Assembly (NCBI RefSeq): GCF_030695525.1
Contig: NZ_JAUYSS010000072.1
Span: forward strand, 1 to 64,000
Reading direction: 5' to 3'
Origin: Daejeonella sp.
GTDB lineage: Bacteria > Bacteroidota > Bacteroidia > Sphingobacteriales > Sphingobacteriaceae
DNA: 64,000 bases
Position numbers and translations under genes: made by a program. Each line of letters begins with the position of its first letter. Position 1 is the first letter of the stretch. The notes beneath the pieces are model-generated. The model was not told the DNA's origin. It was given only the letters and a program-made list of their open reading frames with translations, and did not search any database. This document shows positions 42,016 through 52,388 of the stretch, in pieces.

Positions 42016-44397
42016 ATGAGATTCCTTAAGTACATTTATATACTACTGTTCTTGCTGTCTTATTTTAAATCGTATGGATCTCATAACCCCAATGATGGTA
42101 TACCAGATGCCAAAAATGGCATCCTTGATCTGCGTAAAACTCCCATAACTGAGATTATTTCACTGGATGGTGAATGGAAGTTTTACTGGAATCAGTTAAT
42201 TGATTCAGGTAGCAATCAAGTGCAAAATCAGAAGTATGAAATTGTAAACTTTCCATTCCGATGGGAAAATTATGTCTTAGATGGCAAAAAACTGCCTTCA
42301 TTTGGCTATGCAAGTTATACCCTTACCGTACTACTGCCTAAAACTATTGAGCCCATCCATATCATTGTTCCGGAAATGTATTCCGCCTACAGTTTGTTTA
42401 TTAACGGTAAGAAAGTGGCTAAAAATGGGCAAATTAGCTACAATGCTGAAAATTTTGTACCCTATTGGCAATACCAGACCGTTGATCTGCCTGAGAATCC
42501 GGACACCCTGAATCTGATCATTCAGGTTGCGAATTTTGCCCATAGTAAGGGTGGTGTATCCAAATCAATCGTCCTGGGTACCAAATCCAATATTGAAACA
42601 CATAGGATTCATGCTGTTGCCATCGATTTGCTTTTAACTGGATGTCTGTTCATGGGTGGTCTTTTCTTTTTGGGTCTTTATCTATTGGGCAGTCGCGACA
42701 AAGCTATTCTTTTGTTCTCTCTCTACTCCATAGTTTACAGTTATCGGATAATGGGTATAGGCAATTATGTGATGCACACTATTATGCCGGGAATTGACTG
42801 GTATATTACCATACGTATAGAATACATCAGCTTGTTTCTGGGAATTGGTTTGTTCACACTATATACCAATTACCTATACCCCAGGGATGTCAATAAACTA
42901 ATCGTCAAAACGATCAGTATTTTATGCTTTACCTTTGCGCTAATTTCATTGATCTTCCCTCCTATTATATTTACTCAACTGGTCAATCCATTCATAGTTG
43001 TAATGCTCAGTTGTATCATTTACGTACCATATGTTTACTATAAGGCATTTAAGAAAAAAAGGCCTGGATCAGTATATGCATTGCTCAGTTCGCTTATGCT
43101 GATGATTATCTTTATCATTCTTATCCTTAACTACTGGCATCTTTCCCCATTATTACAGCTGCCCAGTTTCATCTGCTACATAGGATTCTTTTTCTTTCAA
43201 TCCCTGATTTTGTCACATCGGGTTTCATTCACGCTTAAAAAAGCCAGGGAACAGGCTGAACAGGGTTTAAAAGCTAAAAGTGAGTTTTTGAGTACGATGA
43301 GCCATGAGATCAGAACTCCTTTGAATTCCGTTATCGGAATGAGTCATTTATTACTAAAAGAGAATCCAAGAAAAGATCAGGTAGAAAGCCTTAATGTGAT
43401 GCTGTTCTCTGCAAATAACTTATTGGCAATTGTGAATGATATCCTTGATTATAATAAGATTGAAGCTGGAAAGATCACTTTTGAACATATTGAAATGGAT
43501 ATTTCGTCCATTTCCAAAAATATTGTCCTTGGTCTACAGGTTCCTGCCACTGATAAAGGTATCCAACTAAAACTGCAGTTGGATAATTCTTTACATACCA
43601 GGGTTTGGGGAGATCCTACCCGATTATCGCAGGTACTGAGTAACTTGCTTCATAATGCAATCAAATTCACCGAACAAGGGCTGGTACAGCTCAATATTAC
43701 GCTAATTAAAGAAGCAGAAAATGAAATAACCCTGCAGTTTAGTGTAAAAGATACCGGAATAGGTATTTCAAAGGAAAAGCAAAAACTTATCTTTGAGCGG
43801 TTTACTCAAGCTGATTCTTCTACTTCACGTGGTTTTGGGGGAACGGGCTTAGGACTTGCGATAAGTAAAAAAATCCTGGAATTGCAAAATTCAAGTTTGC
43901 AGCTTGAAAGCGAAGAAGGTAAAGGATCGAATTTTTACTTCAGTCAAACCTTTGAAAAAAGCTTACATAAACCCGAACAACAAGAAACTAATATGAACCT
44001 TCAAACAGAAGACAATAAACTACTGAGCGGAATTACTGTTTTATTAGTGGAAGACAATCCAATTAATGTTTTGGTTGCCCAAAAATTTCTGGAGCGATGG
44101 GGTGCAAAGATTGTAACTGCGGGCAACGGACTTGAGGCATTAAACATGGTTGATCCTGAAAAGCATGACCTTGTTCTTATTGACCTTCATATGCCTGTTA
44201 TGGATGGATATGAAGCAAGCAGAAAAATGAGAGAAAAAGGAATAAATCTCCCAATTATCGCTCTTACAGCTAATTTACAAAGTGAAATAGAAGATGAGAT
44301 AAAACTTAGCGGAATAAATGATGTAGTTGTGAAACCATTCCTGCCTGATGAACTATACAGAAAAGTGCTTCACTACGTGTCCAAAAGAAGTAATTAG
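42016..44397 (+). CDS. hybrid sensor histidine kinase, 7TMR-DISM type
   Basis: 793 residues. Signal peptide, then a periplasmic jelly-roll sensor (7TMR-DISMED2, about 25-190, [11 protein letters not shown] … [15 protein letters not shown]), seven membrane helices (~195-395), HisKA with H430 in [13 protein letters not shown], HATPase (N box [13 protein letters not shown]1 DTGIGI, G2 [10 protein letters not shown]), and a receiver domain with D723 in [12 protein letters not shown]. The extracellular domain is expected to bind a carbohydrate or similar ligand. The receiver is built in; no separate response regulator follows. ATG 42016 is used instead of TTG 42007. Confidence 0.9.
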   Translation: MRFLKYIYILLFLLSYFKSYGSHNPNDGIPDAKNGILDLRKTPITEIISLDGEWKFYWNQLIDSGSNQVQNQKYEIVNFPFRWENYVLDGKKLPSFGYASYTLTVLLPKTIEPIHIIVPEMYSAYSLFINGKKVAKNGQISYNAENFVPYWQYQTVDLPENPDTLNLIIQVANFAHSKGGVSKSIVLGTKSNIETHRIHAVAIDLLLTGCLFMGGLFFLGLYLLGSRDKAILLFSLYSIVYSYRIMGIGNYVMHTIMPGIDWYITIRIEYISLFLGIGLFTLYTNYLYPRDVNKLIVKTISILCFTFALISLIFPPIIFTQLVNPFIVVMLSCIIYVPYVYYKAFKKKRPGSVYALLSSLMLMIIFIILILNYWHLSPLLQLPSFICYIGFFFFQSLILSHRVSFTLKKAREQAEQGLKAKSEFLSTMSHEIRTPLNSVIGMSHLLLKENPRKDQVESLNVMLFSANNLLAIVNDILDYNKIEAGKITFEHIEMDISSISKNIVLGLQVPATDKGIQLKLQLDNSLHTRVWGDPTRLSQVLSNLLHNAIKFTEQGLVQLNITLIKEAENEITLQFSVKDTGIGISKEKQKLIFERFTQADSSTSRGFGGTGLGLAISKKILELQNSSLQLESEEGKGSNFYFSQTFEKSLHKPEQQETNMNLQTEDNKLLSGITVLLVEDNPINVLVAQKFLERWGAKIVTAGNGLEALNMVDPEKHDLVLIDLHMPVMDGYEASRKMREKGINLPIIALTANLQSEIEDEIKLSGINDVVVKPFLPDELYRKVLHYVSKRSN

Positions 44398-44425
44398 GGG
44401 ATGAATTGGCCTTTCTCTATGTACA

Positions 44426-44500
44426 TAAATTTGTAGTACCAAAGTCAAATAAGGCCCAACTCCGGATTTTATAAAATTTTAATCGTAATATTGCAATTAA
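44426..44500 (+). promoter_or_regulatory. arsR promoter region with probable ArsR operator
   Basis: TAAATTTG (44426-44433) fits a -7 box. The segment aatcgtaatattgcaattaa at about 44481-44500, just before the arsR ATG, resembles the AT-rich inverted sites bound by ArsR/SmtB repressors. A near-identical site precedes arsM. Confidence 0.55.
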
Positions 44501-44502
44501 TC

Positions 44503-44832
44503 ATGGGGCTAACCAAATCAGAAATATTCTCAGCTGAGCAAAACCATCTGGCTCAATTACTAAAGGCATTGGCTCATCCGGCACGTATTGCAATCCTGCA
44601 GGAGATCATGAAAGCAAACACCTGCATTTGTGGCGATTTGGTTACTGAGCTTGGTTTGGCACAAGCCACTATCTCACAGCATCTCAAAGAATTAAAAAAT
44701 GCAGGTTTAATAAAGGGTACAGTTGAAGGGGCCAGTGTTTGTTATTGCATTAATCCTAAAACCTGGAAAATACTTGAAACAGAAATTGGAAACTTTCTTT
44801 CAGCGGTGAAGACTACCGACAGCTGCTGTTAA
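44503..44832 (+). CDS. ArsR-family metalloregulator
   Basis: 109 residues, winged-helix repressor. [53 protein letters not shown] is the whole DNA-binding core; the CxC in TCICGDL at the start of the alpha-3 helix is the usual As(III) site, and DSCC closes the protein. It lies 52 bp before arsM and both genes are preceded by the same taatcgtaatatt-type box, so it probably represses both until arsenite binds. The ATG at 44503 is used. Confidence 0.88.
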   Translation: MGLTKSEIFSAEQNHLAQLLKALAHPARIAILQEIMKANTCICGDLVTELGLAQATISQHLKELKNAGLIKGTVEGASVCYCINPKTWKILETEIGNFLSAVKTTDSCC

Positions 44833-44845
44833 AAATTTTTTAAAC

Positions 44846-44869
44846 TTAAATATCGTAATATTACAATAA
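44846..44869 (+). promoter_or_regulatory. second probable ArsR operator, before arsM
   Basis: aaatatcgtaatattacaataat repeats the taatcgtaatattgcaat motif found before arsR, with changes at a few positions. It lies about 15 bp upstream of the arsM ATG, suggesting a separately controlled arsM promoter. Confidence 0.55.
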
Positions 44870-44884
44870 TATAAATAATAGATC

Positions 44885-45730
44885 ATGAAAACTGAAGCAG
44901 AGATTAAAGAATTAGTCAGGCAAAAATACAGTGAGATTGCATTGCAGGACAAAACTACAAACGAAAGTTCATGCTGTGGTGCGGGTGGATGCAGTACCGA
45001 AGTGTACAATATCATGACTGATGATTATTCTGACCTGAAAGGTTATAATCCGGAGGCAGATCTGGGACTGGGTTGTGGTCTTCCAACCCAGTTCGCAGTA
45101 ATTAAAAAGGGGGATGTTGTAATCGACCTTGGATCTGGTGCAGGTAATGATTGTTTTGTTGCGAGATCTGAAGCAGGTGAAAGTGGAAAAATCATCGGAA
45201 TAGATTTTACCGAAGCCATGATCAATAAGGCAAGACAGAATGCAGAAAACCTGGGCTTTAATAATGTCGAATTTCGTCAGGGGGATATTGAGCATATGCC
45301 GGTAACATCAAACATAGCTGATGTAGTAGTTAGCAATTGTGTCCTCAATCTCGTTCCAAATAAGAACAATGTTTTTAAGGAAATATTCAGGGTTTTGAAA
45401 CCGGGTGGCCATTTCAGCATCTCTGACGTGGTACTCAGCGGCAAACTTCCCGAGCAGCTTAAAAATGCAGCTGAGATGTATGCAGGCTGCGTTTCTGGAG
45501 CTATTCAGAAAGAAACCTATCTCGAACTGATCAAAATTAATGGCTTTACAGATATGAGGATACAAAAGGAAAAGCCGATCATTATTCCGGATGATATTCT
45601 GCAGAACTACCTTTCACCCGAAGAACTCAGTGCGTTTAAATCTGGAAATACAGGCATATTTAGCATCAGTGTTTACGCACAGAAACCATTGCTGTCAGAA
45701 TGCTGTACACCCGGTGGAGGATGTTGTTAA
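44885..45730 (+). CDS. arsM: arsenite S-adenosylmethionine methyltransferase
   Basis: 281 residues. ArsM methylates As(III) to mono-, di- and trimethyl forms using SAM. The SAM-binding motif is VIDLGSGAGNDCFVA, then GIDFTEAMINKA and VVVSNCVLNLVPNKNNVFKEIFRVLKPGGHFSISDVV. Cysteines that bind arsenic are present in LGCGLP, NCVLN and YAGCVSG; extra pairs lie at both ends (SSCCGAGGC; ECCTPGGGCC). It sits 52 bp after arsR. No arsenite efflux pump is nearby. Confidence 0.92.
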   Translation: MKTEAEIKELVRQKYSEIALQDKTTNESSCCGAGGCSTEVYNIMTDDYSDLKGYNPEADLGLGCGLPTQFAVIKKGDVVIDLGSGAGNDCFVARSEAGESGKIIGIDFTEAMINKARQNAENLGFNNVEFRQGDIEHMPVTSNIADVVVSNCVLNLVPNKNNVFKEIFRVLKPGGHFSISDVVLSGKLPEQLKNAAEMYAGCVSGAIQKETYLELIKINGFTDMRIQKEKPIIIPDDILQNYLSPEELSAFKSGNTGIFSISVYAQKPLLSECCTPGGGCC

Positions 45731-45812
45731 TAACAGGGTGATCTACAGGCATTTTGGATATAACCTTTACGGCTAAACATACGTAATAAGGGTTACCAAA
45801 ACATACAGACCT

Positions 45813-46268
45813 ATGACATACCAGCATCACATCTGTCATTACCGGCCGTTAAACAATAAAATTCCATATGCCAAGTTTGCTTTGGTATTTTTATCCATAT
45901 TGATATTTAACACCATTACGGTCACTTTTTATCCACTTACATTCCTTTCACTGAGTTTATTTCTCAGTATTATTTTCCTCGTATTATGGTTAAGGCAGTA
46001 CCGCAAAAGACAGAAAGTCTCGTTTATAGAAATAAGGGACAAAACCCTGAACTATTTTGATACAGAGAGCGAAGAGATCATAAAAGTTGCTGCTCAGGAT
46101 ATTACACATATCAGTACAAAACTTTGTGAACTCAGGGTTCATACGAAGGAAAGGGTACACCTGGTTAACCTGAAAGTCATAAGAAACGAGAAAAAGCGTT
46201 GGGAAATAAAAGAAAAGATCAGAACATTAAGTAACGCTGACAGGGTTTTGAACCCTGTCAGCGTTTAA
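45813..46268 (+). CDS. two-helix membrane protein, C terminus encoded by a REP
   Basis: 151 residues, not recognised. Two membrane helices (about 22-60) form a hairpin, followed by a beta-rich domain (KVSFIEIRDKTLNYFDTESEEIIKVAAQDITHISTKL) that resembles a bacterial PH-like fold. The last twelve residues, SNADRVLNPVSV, are translated from the REP palindrome at 46233-46265. The stop codon overlaps the valS stop codon on the other strand. Confidence 0.6.
   Translation: MTYQHHICHYRPLNNKIPYAKFALVFLSILIFNTITVTFYPLTFLSLSLFLSIIFLVLWLRQYRKRQKVSFIEIRDKTLNYFDTESEEIIKVAAQDITHISTKLCELRVHTKERVHLVNLKVIRNEKKRWEIKEKIRTLSNADRVLNPVSV
46233..46265. repeat. REP palindrome 5, at the valS 3' end
   Basis: aacgctgacagggttttgaaccctgtcagcgtt is identical to REP 4 near the RAYT, over 26 kb away. 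It separates two convergent genes whose stop codons overlap at its right edge and could act as a bidirectional hairpin. Confidence 0.9.
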
Positions 46269-48904
46269 AAGGCTGAAAGGGTTTTCAACCCCGCTTCCAG
46301 AATTTTCAATTTCGACAAAGCATCTTCCTTCTTTTGACGCTCAATGTCAACAACTTCCGGCTTTGCATTCTGTACAAAACGCTCATTAGATAGTTTTGCT
46401 TCCACAACACGTAAAAATCCATTGAGGTACTCAATTTCCTTTTCTATCCGAAGCTTCTCCACAGCCGGATCAATATTATTCTCAAGTGGCACAAAGAATT
46501 CATCCTTGCCGGCGATGAATGTACCTGCTCCGGCAACCGGCTCTTTCACAAATTCAGGTTCGGTAATATTGGCAAGTCTGGAAACAATAGTAAAATAATC
46601 CTGATAGCTGATTTCAGAATTGACCTTAATTTTTAGGGATAAAGCCTCTTTTGGAGAAATTTGTTTTGTATTTCTGATATTTCTGATCTCAGAGATCACC
46701 TGTTTTATGATATTAATATCATGTACAAGCGCTGCATCTATCTTGCCTGCTACCGGATAAGCTGCAACTATACAACATTCCATTTCTCCCCGCTGGGCAA
46801 ACAGATCATCATGCCAAAGTTCTTCGCTCAGGAATGGCATTAAAGGGTGCAGTAATTTTAAGATGCGCTCAAAATAGTCAACAGTAATCTTGTAGGTCTC
46901 CTGATCTATAGGCTGCTGATAAGCAGGCTTGATCATTTCCAGATACCAGGCACAGAAATCATCCCAAACCAGTTTGTATATTCCCATCAGAGCCTCAGAA
47001 AGACGATACTGCTTATAATTGTCCTCAATTTCTATCAATGACTGATTAAAAGCAGATTCAAACCAATTGATTGCCTGCTGATTGCTATTGCTCAGCGCAG
47101 GATCAACTTCCCAACCCTTAACCAACCTGAAGGCATTCCATACTTTATTCGCAAAATTTCTGCCCTGCTCACAATAGCTTTCATCAAACATCAGGTCATT
47201 TCCGGCAGGTGAACACAAAAGCATACCCACCCTTACTCCGTCAGCTCCGTATTTTTCAATCAATCCGATAGGATCAGGAGAATTTCCTAATGATTTAGAC
47301 ATTTTCCTGCCCTGCTTATCACGTACAATCCCGGTCAAATAAACATTCCTGAATGGCACTTCGCCCCTGAACTCATGACCGGCCATAATCATCCTTGCGA
47401 CCCAGAAGAACAGAATCTCGGGAGCTGTAACCAGATCATTGGTTGGATAATAATAATTGATATCGGCATTATCAGGATCCTTAAATCCGTCAAAAACAGA
47501 AATCGGCCAAAGCCAGGATGAAAACCAGGTATCAACCACATCGTCATCCTGCCTGATTTGGGTAAAATCAGAATCAGGGAACTGCTTTTTAAACTCTTCA
47601 TAAGCTTCAGACTCAGTTTTCGCGACAACCCACTCCCCTTTTGCATTATACCATGCCGGAATGCGCTGTCCCCACCACAATTGCCTGCTGATACACCAGT
47701 CCTTAACGTTTTCCATCCAGTGTTTATAGGTATTTATAAACTTGTCTGGTATTAATTTTATCTCACCATTTAAAACATAGTCGAGCGCAGGTCCCGACAT
47801 TTCAGACATTTTACAGAACCATTGCATAGATAGTTTGGGTTCTATTGCTGCATCGGTACGCTCAGAAAAACCAATTTGGGATTTATAGTCTTCAAGTTTT
47901 TCCAGATTACCGGCCTCTTCAAGCATCAAATGAATCTTCTTCCTGGCTGCAAAGCGATCCTCGCCTACCAGTATCTGAGCTTTTTCATTTAAAGTACCAT
48001 CATCATTCAGAATATCGATAACCGAAAGCTTATGCCTTAAGCCCAGTTCATAATCATTCAGATCATGCGCAGGGGTCACTTTAAGGCAGCCCGTACCAAA
48101 CTCCATATCCACATAATCATCCTGAATTACAGGTATTTTCCTGTTAATCAATGGAATATTTACCTGCTTACCCTTTAGAAATTCGAACCGGGTATCATTT
48201 GGATTGATACAGATCGCGGTATCGGCCATAATAGTTTCAGGCCTTGTTGTTGCCACGATCACATGATCAGGATAGCCTTGTGCAGGATCCACAATGTAGT
48301 ACCGGATATAATATAATTTCTGATTTACTTCCTTACGGACCACCTCTTCATCCGAAACAGCAGTTTGCCCTTTTGGATCCCAGTTCACCATTCGGATTCC
48401 TCTGTAAATCCAGCCTTTTTTATAAAGATGAATGAAGGTATCTATTACCGCTTCCGAAAGATCATCTTCCATGGTAAAGCGGGTTCTGTCCCAATCACAT
48501 GAAGCACCCAGCTTTTCTAGTTGCTTCAGTATAATACCACCATACTTATCCTTCCATTCGTAAGCATAGTTCAGAAATTCCTCTCTGCTCACATCCTTCT
48601 TTTCAATTCCCTGTTCCTTAAGCAATGCGACTACTTTTGCCTCTGTTGCAATCGAGGCATGGTCAGTTCCGGGTACCCAGCAGGCATTCTTGCCCTGCAT
48701 TCTGGCCCTGCGAATTAAAACATCCTGGATCGTATTATTGAGCATATGACCCATGTGCAATACACCGGTGACATTAGGTGGTGGGATTACGATAGTATAA
48801 GGTTCTCTTTCATCTGGTACCGAACGAAAGAACTTCTTATCAAGCCAATATTTATACCATTTATCCTCAGTTTCTCTGGGATTATACGTCTTTGGAATGC
48901 TCAT
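46265..48904 (-). CDS. valS: valyl-tRNA synthetase
   Basis: 879 residues, class I synthetase. The HIGH motif appears as HMGHM in PPNVTGVLHMGHML and KMSKS in GRKMSKSLGNS. ATTRPETIMADTAICINP belongs to the editing domain and the last ~65 residues form the tRNA-binding coiled coil (VEKLRIEKEIEYLNGFLRVVEAKLSNERFVQNAKPEVVDIERQK). The stop codon sits at the edge of a REP, and the preceding 25 bp resemble a decayed REP, so the extreme C terminus may have been altered by REP insertion. Confidence 0.96.
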   Translation of the reverse strand: MSIPKTYNPRETEDKWYKYWLDKKFFRSVPDEREPYTIVIPPPNVTGVLHMGHMLNNTIQDVLIRRARMQGKNACWVPGTDHASIATEAKVVALLKEQGIEKKDVSREEFLNYAYEWKDKYGGIILKQLEKLGASCDWDRTRFTMEDDLSEAVIDTFIHLYKKGWIYRGIRMVNWDPKGQTAVSDEEVVRKEVNQKLYYIRYYIVDPAQGYPDHVIVATTRPETIMADTAICINPNDTRFEFLKGKQVNIPLINRKIPVIQDDYVDMEFGTGCLKVTPAHDLNDYELGLRHKLSVIDILNDDGTLNEKAQILVGEDRFAARKKIHLMLEEAGNLEKLEDYKSQIGFSERTDAAIEPKLSMQWFCKMSEMSGPALDYVLNGEIKLIPDKFINTYKHWMENVKDWCISRQLWWGQRIPAWYNAKGEWVVAKTESEAYEEFKKQFPDSDFTQIRQDDDVVDTWFSSWLWPISVFDGFKDPDNADINYYYPTNDLVTAPEILFFWVARMIMAGHEFRGEVPFRNVYLTGIVRDKQGRKMSKSLGNSPDPIGLIEKYGADGVRVGMLLCSPAGNDLMFDESYCEQGRNFANKVWNAFRLVKGWEVDPALSNSNQQAINWFESAFNQSLIEIEDNYKQYRLSEALMGIYKLVWDDFCAWYLEMIKPAYQQPIDQETYKITVDYFERILKLLHPLMPFLSEELWHDDLFAQRGEMECCIVAAYPVAGKIDAALVHDINIIKQVISEIRNIRNTKQISPKEALSLKIKVNSEISYQDYFTIVSRLANITEPEFVKEPVAGAGTFIAGKDEFFVPLENNIDPAVEKLRIEKEIEYLNGFLRVVEAKLSNERFVQNAKPEVVDIERQKKEDALSKLKILEAGLKTLSAF

Positions 48905-49258
48905 TTAATCAAGGGGAAAAATAACATGCGAAAATACGCTTTTGGGAGATATTATTGGAACATGCAGGCTCTGAAATTTTATAAATACCAATTCTAAGCT
49001 GAGAAATTAACCCTTAAATAGCTTTTTATTCACCGTTATGACCAGTAAATACAATATTATTATCATTTCGGTGTTATTTATACATCAGAATTTTTCAACT
49101 ATGAAAATCATCTCATGGTCAAATATTATCAGATTTTTTCTCAATCACCTGAAATTAGGCCGGTTGCTTTCCTGGTTTAATAAGTAGATATAGTATTATT
49201 TTTCTAATCATCCATTAATCTGCTATTTTTACAGCCTGTTTTTACTAACCAAAAAATC
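48905..49258. other. 354-bp gap between valS and the M13 peptidase gene
   Basis: AT-rich. The two genes are divergent, so promoters for both should lie here, but no clear TTG-N19-TANNTTTG pair could be picked out. No hairpin, repeat or small gene was seen. Confidence 0.4.
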
Positions 49259-51310
49259 ATGAATAAGAATTACATTAAACTCATGCTCTTCGGGGCCATC
49301 TTTACCCTGTCTTTGCAGGTTTCCGCACAACATGATTCAAAACCAGTTAAAAAGCTTTCATTCATCGACAAGGAAAGTATGGATTTGAGCAAAAAACCTG
49401 GTGATGATTTCTATAATTATGCCAGCGGTACCTGGATAAAAAACAATCCTGTACCTGCCAAAGAAACCAGATGGGGAAGTTTTAATTTGCTTCGCGACTT
49501 TAACATTAGTGCAGTGAAGACGATCCTCGCTGAATCTGCTGATAATAAAAGTGCGGCTCCCGGCTCCATAGAAAAACGTGTCGGTGATTTTTATGCGGCG
49601 GGTATGGATAGTGTGACCATTGAAAAACTGGGATATAGTCCAATCCTTACTGACCTCGAAAAAGTGGCTCAGCTATCAGATCTTAATGGCCTTATCAATC
49701 ATGCCGCTGAAATGAGGACATCCGGAGCCGGCTCTCCATTTTTTGGGTTTTTTGTCGGACAGGATAGAAAATACGTTAAAAATATCGTCCCGCAGCTTTT
49801 TCAGGGAGGAACTACCCTACCCGATCGCGACTATTATTTGAAGGACGATCCAAGAAGTCTGCAAATTCAGGAATCCTATAAAAAGTATGTTTCCAAACTT
49901 TTTACCCTTACAGGTTCAAGCCATGCTGAGGCTGAAAAAAATGCAGATATCATTTTTTCTATGGAGAAGACGTTGGCAGCCGCCCAAATGAGCCGTTTGG
50001 AGATGCGCGATCCATATAAAACATATAATAAGTTTGCCATTGCAGAACTCAGCAAAACAACACCTAACCTTAACTGGGAGACTTTACTCCCATTAATGAA
50101 GGTTACCGGACAGGATACTGTGTTAGTGAACTCTCCAAAATTCTTTACTGAACTGAATTCATTGCTAGGTTCAACACCACTTGATGATCTCAAAACCTAC
50201 ATGAAATGGAATGTTCTTAAAAGTTCAGCACCATACCTAAGTTCTGATTTTGTTGATGCCAGCTTTGCATTTACACAAACTCTGACAGGTCAGAAAGTAC
50301 AAACTCCACGCTGGCAACGCATGTCCTCTTTATCAGATGGCTCTGTTGGCGACCTACTCGGACAGATCTATGTAAAAAAACACTTCAAGCCTGAAGCAAA
50401 AGCCAGAATGCAGGAACTGGTAAACAATTTGGTAAAAGCATATGAGATCAGGATAAAAAATCTGGATTGGATGACTGATGTGACCAAACAAAAGGCCCTT
50501 GATAAACTTTATGCGTTTACTCCAAAGATTGCTTACCCCGACAAATGGAAAAATTACGAGGGATTGGAAATTAACAGAGAAACATTTTTTGACAATGTCA
50601 GAAATGCAGGTTCCTGGAGCTATTCTGAAATGCTGAAACAATTGGACAAACCTGTTGATAAAACACGCTGGGCTATGACTGCACCTACAGTAAATGCCTA
50701 TTACAACCCGGTAAATAACGAAATTGTATTCCCTGCCGGCATCCTCCAATTCCCTTTCTTTGATGCAAATGCCGATGATGCGGTAAACTATGGTGGCATT
50801 GGAGCAGTTATTGGCCATGAGATTTCCCATGGCTTTGATGATTCAGGAAGCCAGTACGATAAAGACGGTACTTTGCGCAATTGGTGGACTGACGAAGACA
50901 GAAGCAGGTTCAAAGTTAAAGCAACTGCCCTTCAGGAACAATTTGATGCTTATACAGTACTTGATACCATTCACGTGAATGGGAAGCTAACACTTGGTGA
51001 GAATATTGGTGACCTGGGTGGTCTGAATGCAGCCTATGAAGCCTTCAAAATGACCAAACAAGGACAAAGTAATGTTAAAATTGATGGTTTCACCCCCGAT
51101 CAGCGTTTCTTCCTTTCATGGGCGCAGGTATGGAAAGGTAATATTTTAAACGAAACCGCTGCACAGTTAATCGTTACAGATACTCATTCTCCCGGCCCAT
51201 ACCGTACTATTGGTGCACCGGTAAATATGGATGCATGGTATAAAGCTTTTGATGTAAAACCTGGTGATAAACTATACAAAAAACCAGAGGATCGAATCAG
51301 AATATGGTAG
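49259..51310 (+). CDS. M13-family metallopeptidase (neprilysin/PepO-like), exported
   Basis: 683 residues with signal peptide KLMLFGAIFTLSLQVSA|Q. Zinc site HEISH at 520-524, third ligand in GENIGDLGGLNAAYEAF, and the substrate-binding NAYYNPVNNEIVFPAGILQFPFF; the N-terminal half has PGDDFYNYASGTWIKNNPVP. The domain order and the end (PEDRIRIW) are typical of M13 peptidases, which trim small peptides outside the cytoplasm. A strong terminator follows at 51344. Confidence 0.94.
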   Translation: MNKNYIKLMLFGAIFTLSLQVSAQHDSKPVKKLSFIDKESMDLSKKPGDDFYNYASGTWIKNNPVPAKETRWGSFNLLRDFNISAVKTILAESADNKSAAPGSIEKRVGDFYAAGMDSVTIEKLGYSPILTDLEKVAQLSDLNGLINHAAEMRTSGAGSPFFGFFVGQDRKYVKNIVPQLFQGGTTLPDRDYYLKDDPRSLQIQESYKKYVSKLFTLTGSSHAEAEKNADIIFSMEKTLAAAQMSRLEMRDPYKTYNKFAIAELSKTTPNLNWETLLPLMKVTGQDTVLVNSPKFFTELNSLLGSTPLDDLKTYMKWNVLKSSAPYLSSDFVDASFAFTQTLTGQKVQTPRWQRMSSLSDGSVGDLLGQIYVKKHFKPEAKARMQELVNNLVKAYEIRIKNLDWMTDVTKQKALDKLYAFTPKIAYPDKWKNYEGLEINRETFFDNVRNAGSWSYSEMLKQLDKPVDKTRWAMTAPTVNAYYNPVNNEIVFPAGILQFPFFDANADDAVNYGGIGAVIGHEISHGFDDSGSQYDKDGTLRNWWTDEDRSRFKVKATALQEQFDAYTVLDTIHVNGKLTLGENIGDLGGLNAAYEAFKMTKQGQSNVKIDGFTPDQRFFLSWAQVWKGNILNETAAQLIVTDTHSPGPYRTIGAPVNMDAWYKAFDVKPGDKLYKKPEDRIRIW

Positions 51311-51343
51311 TACCATATTAATAATATTGTTAATTAGATTTAT

Positions 51344-51379
51344 AGCCCTTTGTTTGTATTTTCGAACAAAGGGCTTTTT
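51344..51379 (+). terminator. rho-independent terminator after the M13 peptidase gene
   Basis: agccctttgtt … aacaaagggct forms an 11-bp stem, followed by ttttt. It ends 12 bp before the next start codon. Confidence 0.88.
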
Positions 51380-51390
51380 CTGTCGCATAA

Positions 51391-52344
51391 ATGAATTATA
51401 TCGACCTGATATTAATTAGCATCATCCTACTGGCAGTTTGGCGAGGCTGGGCCAAAGGCTTTCTTGTATCTGCAACAGAAATTTTTATCTGGCTGGGTAG
51501 CCTCATTGTTGCCCTGCTATTTTCAGAATTCCTTGCTACGGCTCTTGAAGAACTGTTTGACATTTCGATACACTTATTGAGACCTCTGAGCTTTGTCCTG
51601 ATCCTGACCATATCCAGCAGGATGATATTTGCTACCTGCGACAGAATCATAGGAAATATACCGGAATCAAAAAATGAAAATAGGTTTAATAAGCTAGGAG
51701 GAATAATCCCGGGATTGTTCTCTGGTGTATTGTATGCCCTATTACTTTCCATTTTCTTTCTGCTCTACCCTGTGGGGGATGCCACAAAAGAAGCCCAAAA
51801 AAGTATTATTGCGAACACATTATCACAAAAACCAAGCTGGGCTGGAGAACGGGTAAATAATACCCTAAATGATCTCAAAAATAAATTTGGCAGAAGTCTT
51901 ACTATTTTTCCAAATGGGAAAGAAATTATCCCATTACCATTTAAAGTGCTGGAGCCCCGGTTAAGAAGAGAGTTGGAGCTTAGAATGCTTGATATGATTA
52001 ATAAGGAAAGAGAAAAACTGGGGCTACCAGTCTTGTATTTTGATGAAGAACTGGCCGCAGTAGCCAGAAAACATTCAAAAGATATGTTCCGAAGAGGATA
52101 TTTTTCTCATTATAATCCTGAAGGGAATAGCCCTTTCGACAGAATCAGGCGAGAGGGAATTCAGTTCAGAATTGCAGGAGAAAACCTGGCTTTGGCTCAA
52201 AATCTGAGCCTTGCACATTATGGATTAATGGAATCCACTACCCATCGTGCTAACATAGAGCATAAGGCATTCGGTAGAGTTGGTATAGGAATTCTGGATG
52301 GAGGATATAATGGTCTAATGATCACTCAGTTATTCAGAAACTAA
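51391..52344 (+). CDS. CvpA-like membrane domain fused to a CAP (SCP/PR1) domain
   Basis: 317 residues. The first ~150 are a four-helix CvpA-like membrane region (MNYIDLILISIILLAVWRGWAKGFLVSATEIFIWLGSLIVALLFS). After a linker, residues ~190-317 form a CAP domain: MLDMINKEREKLGLPVLYFDEELAAVARKHSKDMFRRGYFSHYNPEGNSPFDRI, with CAP histidines in ARKHSKDM and STTHRANIEH. The CAP part is expected outside the inner membrane. It is a natural fusion; function unknown. Confidence 0.87.
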   Translation: MNYIDLILISIILLAVWRGWAKGFLVSATEIFIWLGSLIVALLFSEFLATALEELFDISIHLLRPLSFVLILTISSRMIFATCDRIIGNIPESKNENRFNKLGGIIPGLFSGVLYALLLSIFFLLYPVGDATKEAQKSIIANTLSQKPSWAGERVNNTLNDLKNKFGRSLTIFPNGKEIIPLPFKVLEPRLRRELELRMLDMINKEREKLGLPVLYFDEELAAVARKHSKDMFRRGYFSHYNPEGNSPFDRIRREGIQFRIAGENLALAQNLSLAHYGLMESTTHRANIEHKAFGRVGIGILDGGYNGLMITQLFRN

Positions 52345-52361
52345 CACTTAAAAGCAAAATC

Positions 52362-52388
52362 AGAGTCAAATCCCAGACTCTTTTTTTT
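52362..52388 (+). terminator. rho-independent terminator after the CvpA-CAP gene
   Basis: agagtc-aaatccca-gactct is a 6-bp stem followed by a run of T. Weak stem but good U-tract. Confidence 0.65.

Noticed and set aside
45591-45776. 61-codon ORF at the end of arsM
   Set aside because: Out-of-frame shadow of the arsM coding sequence.
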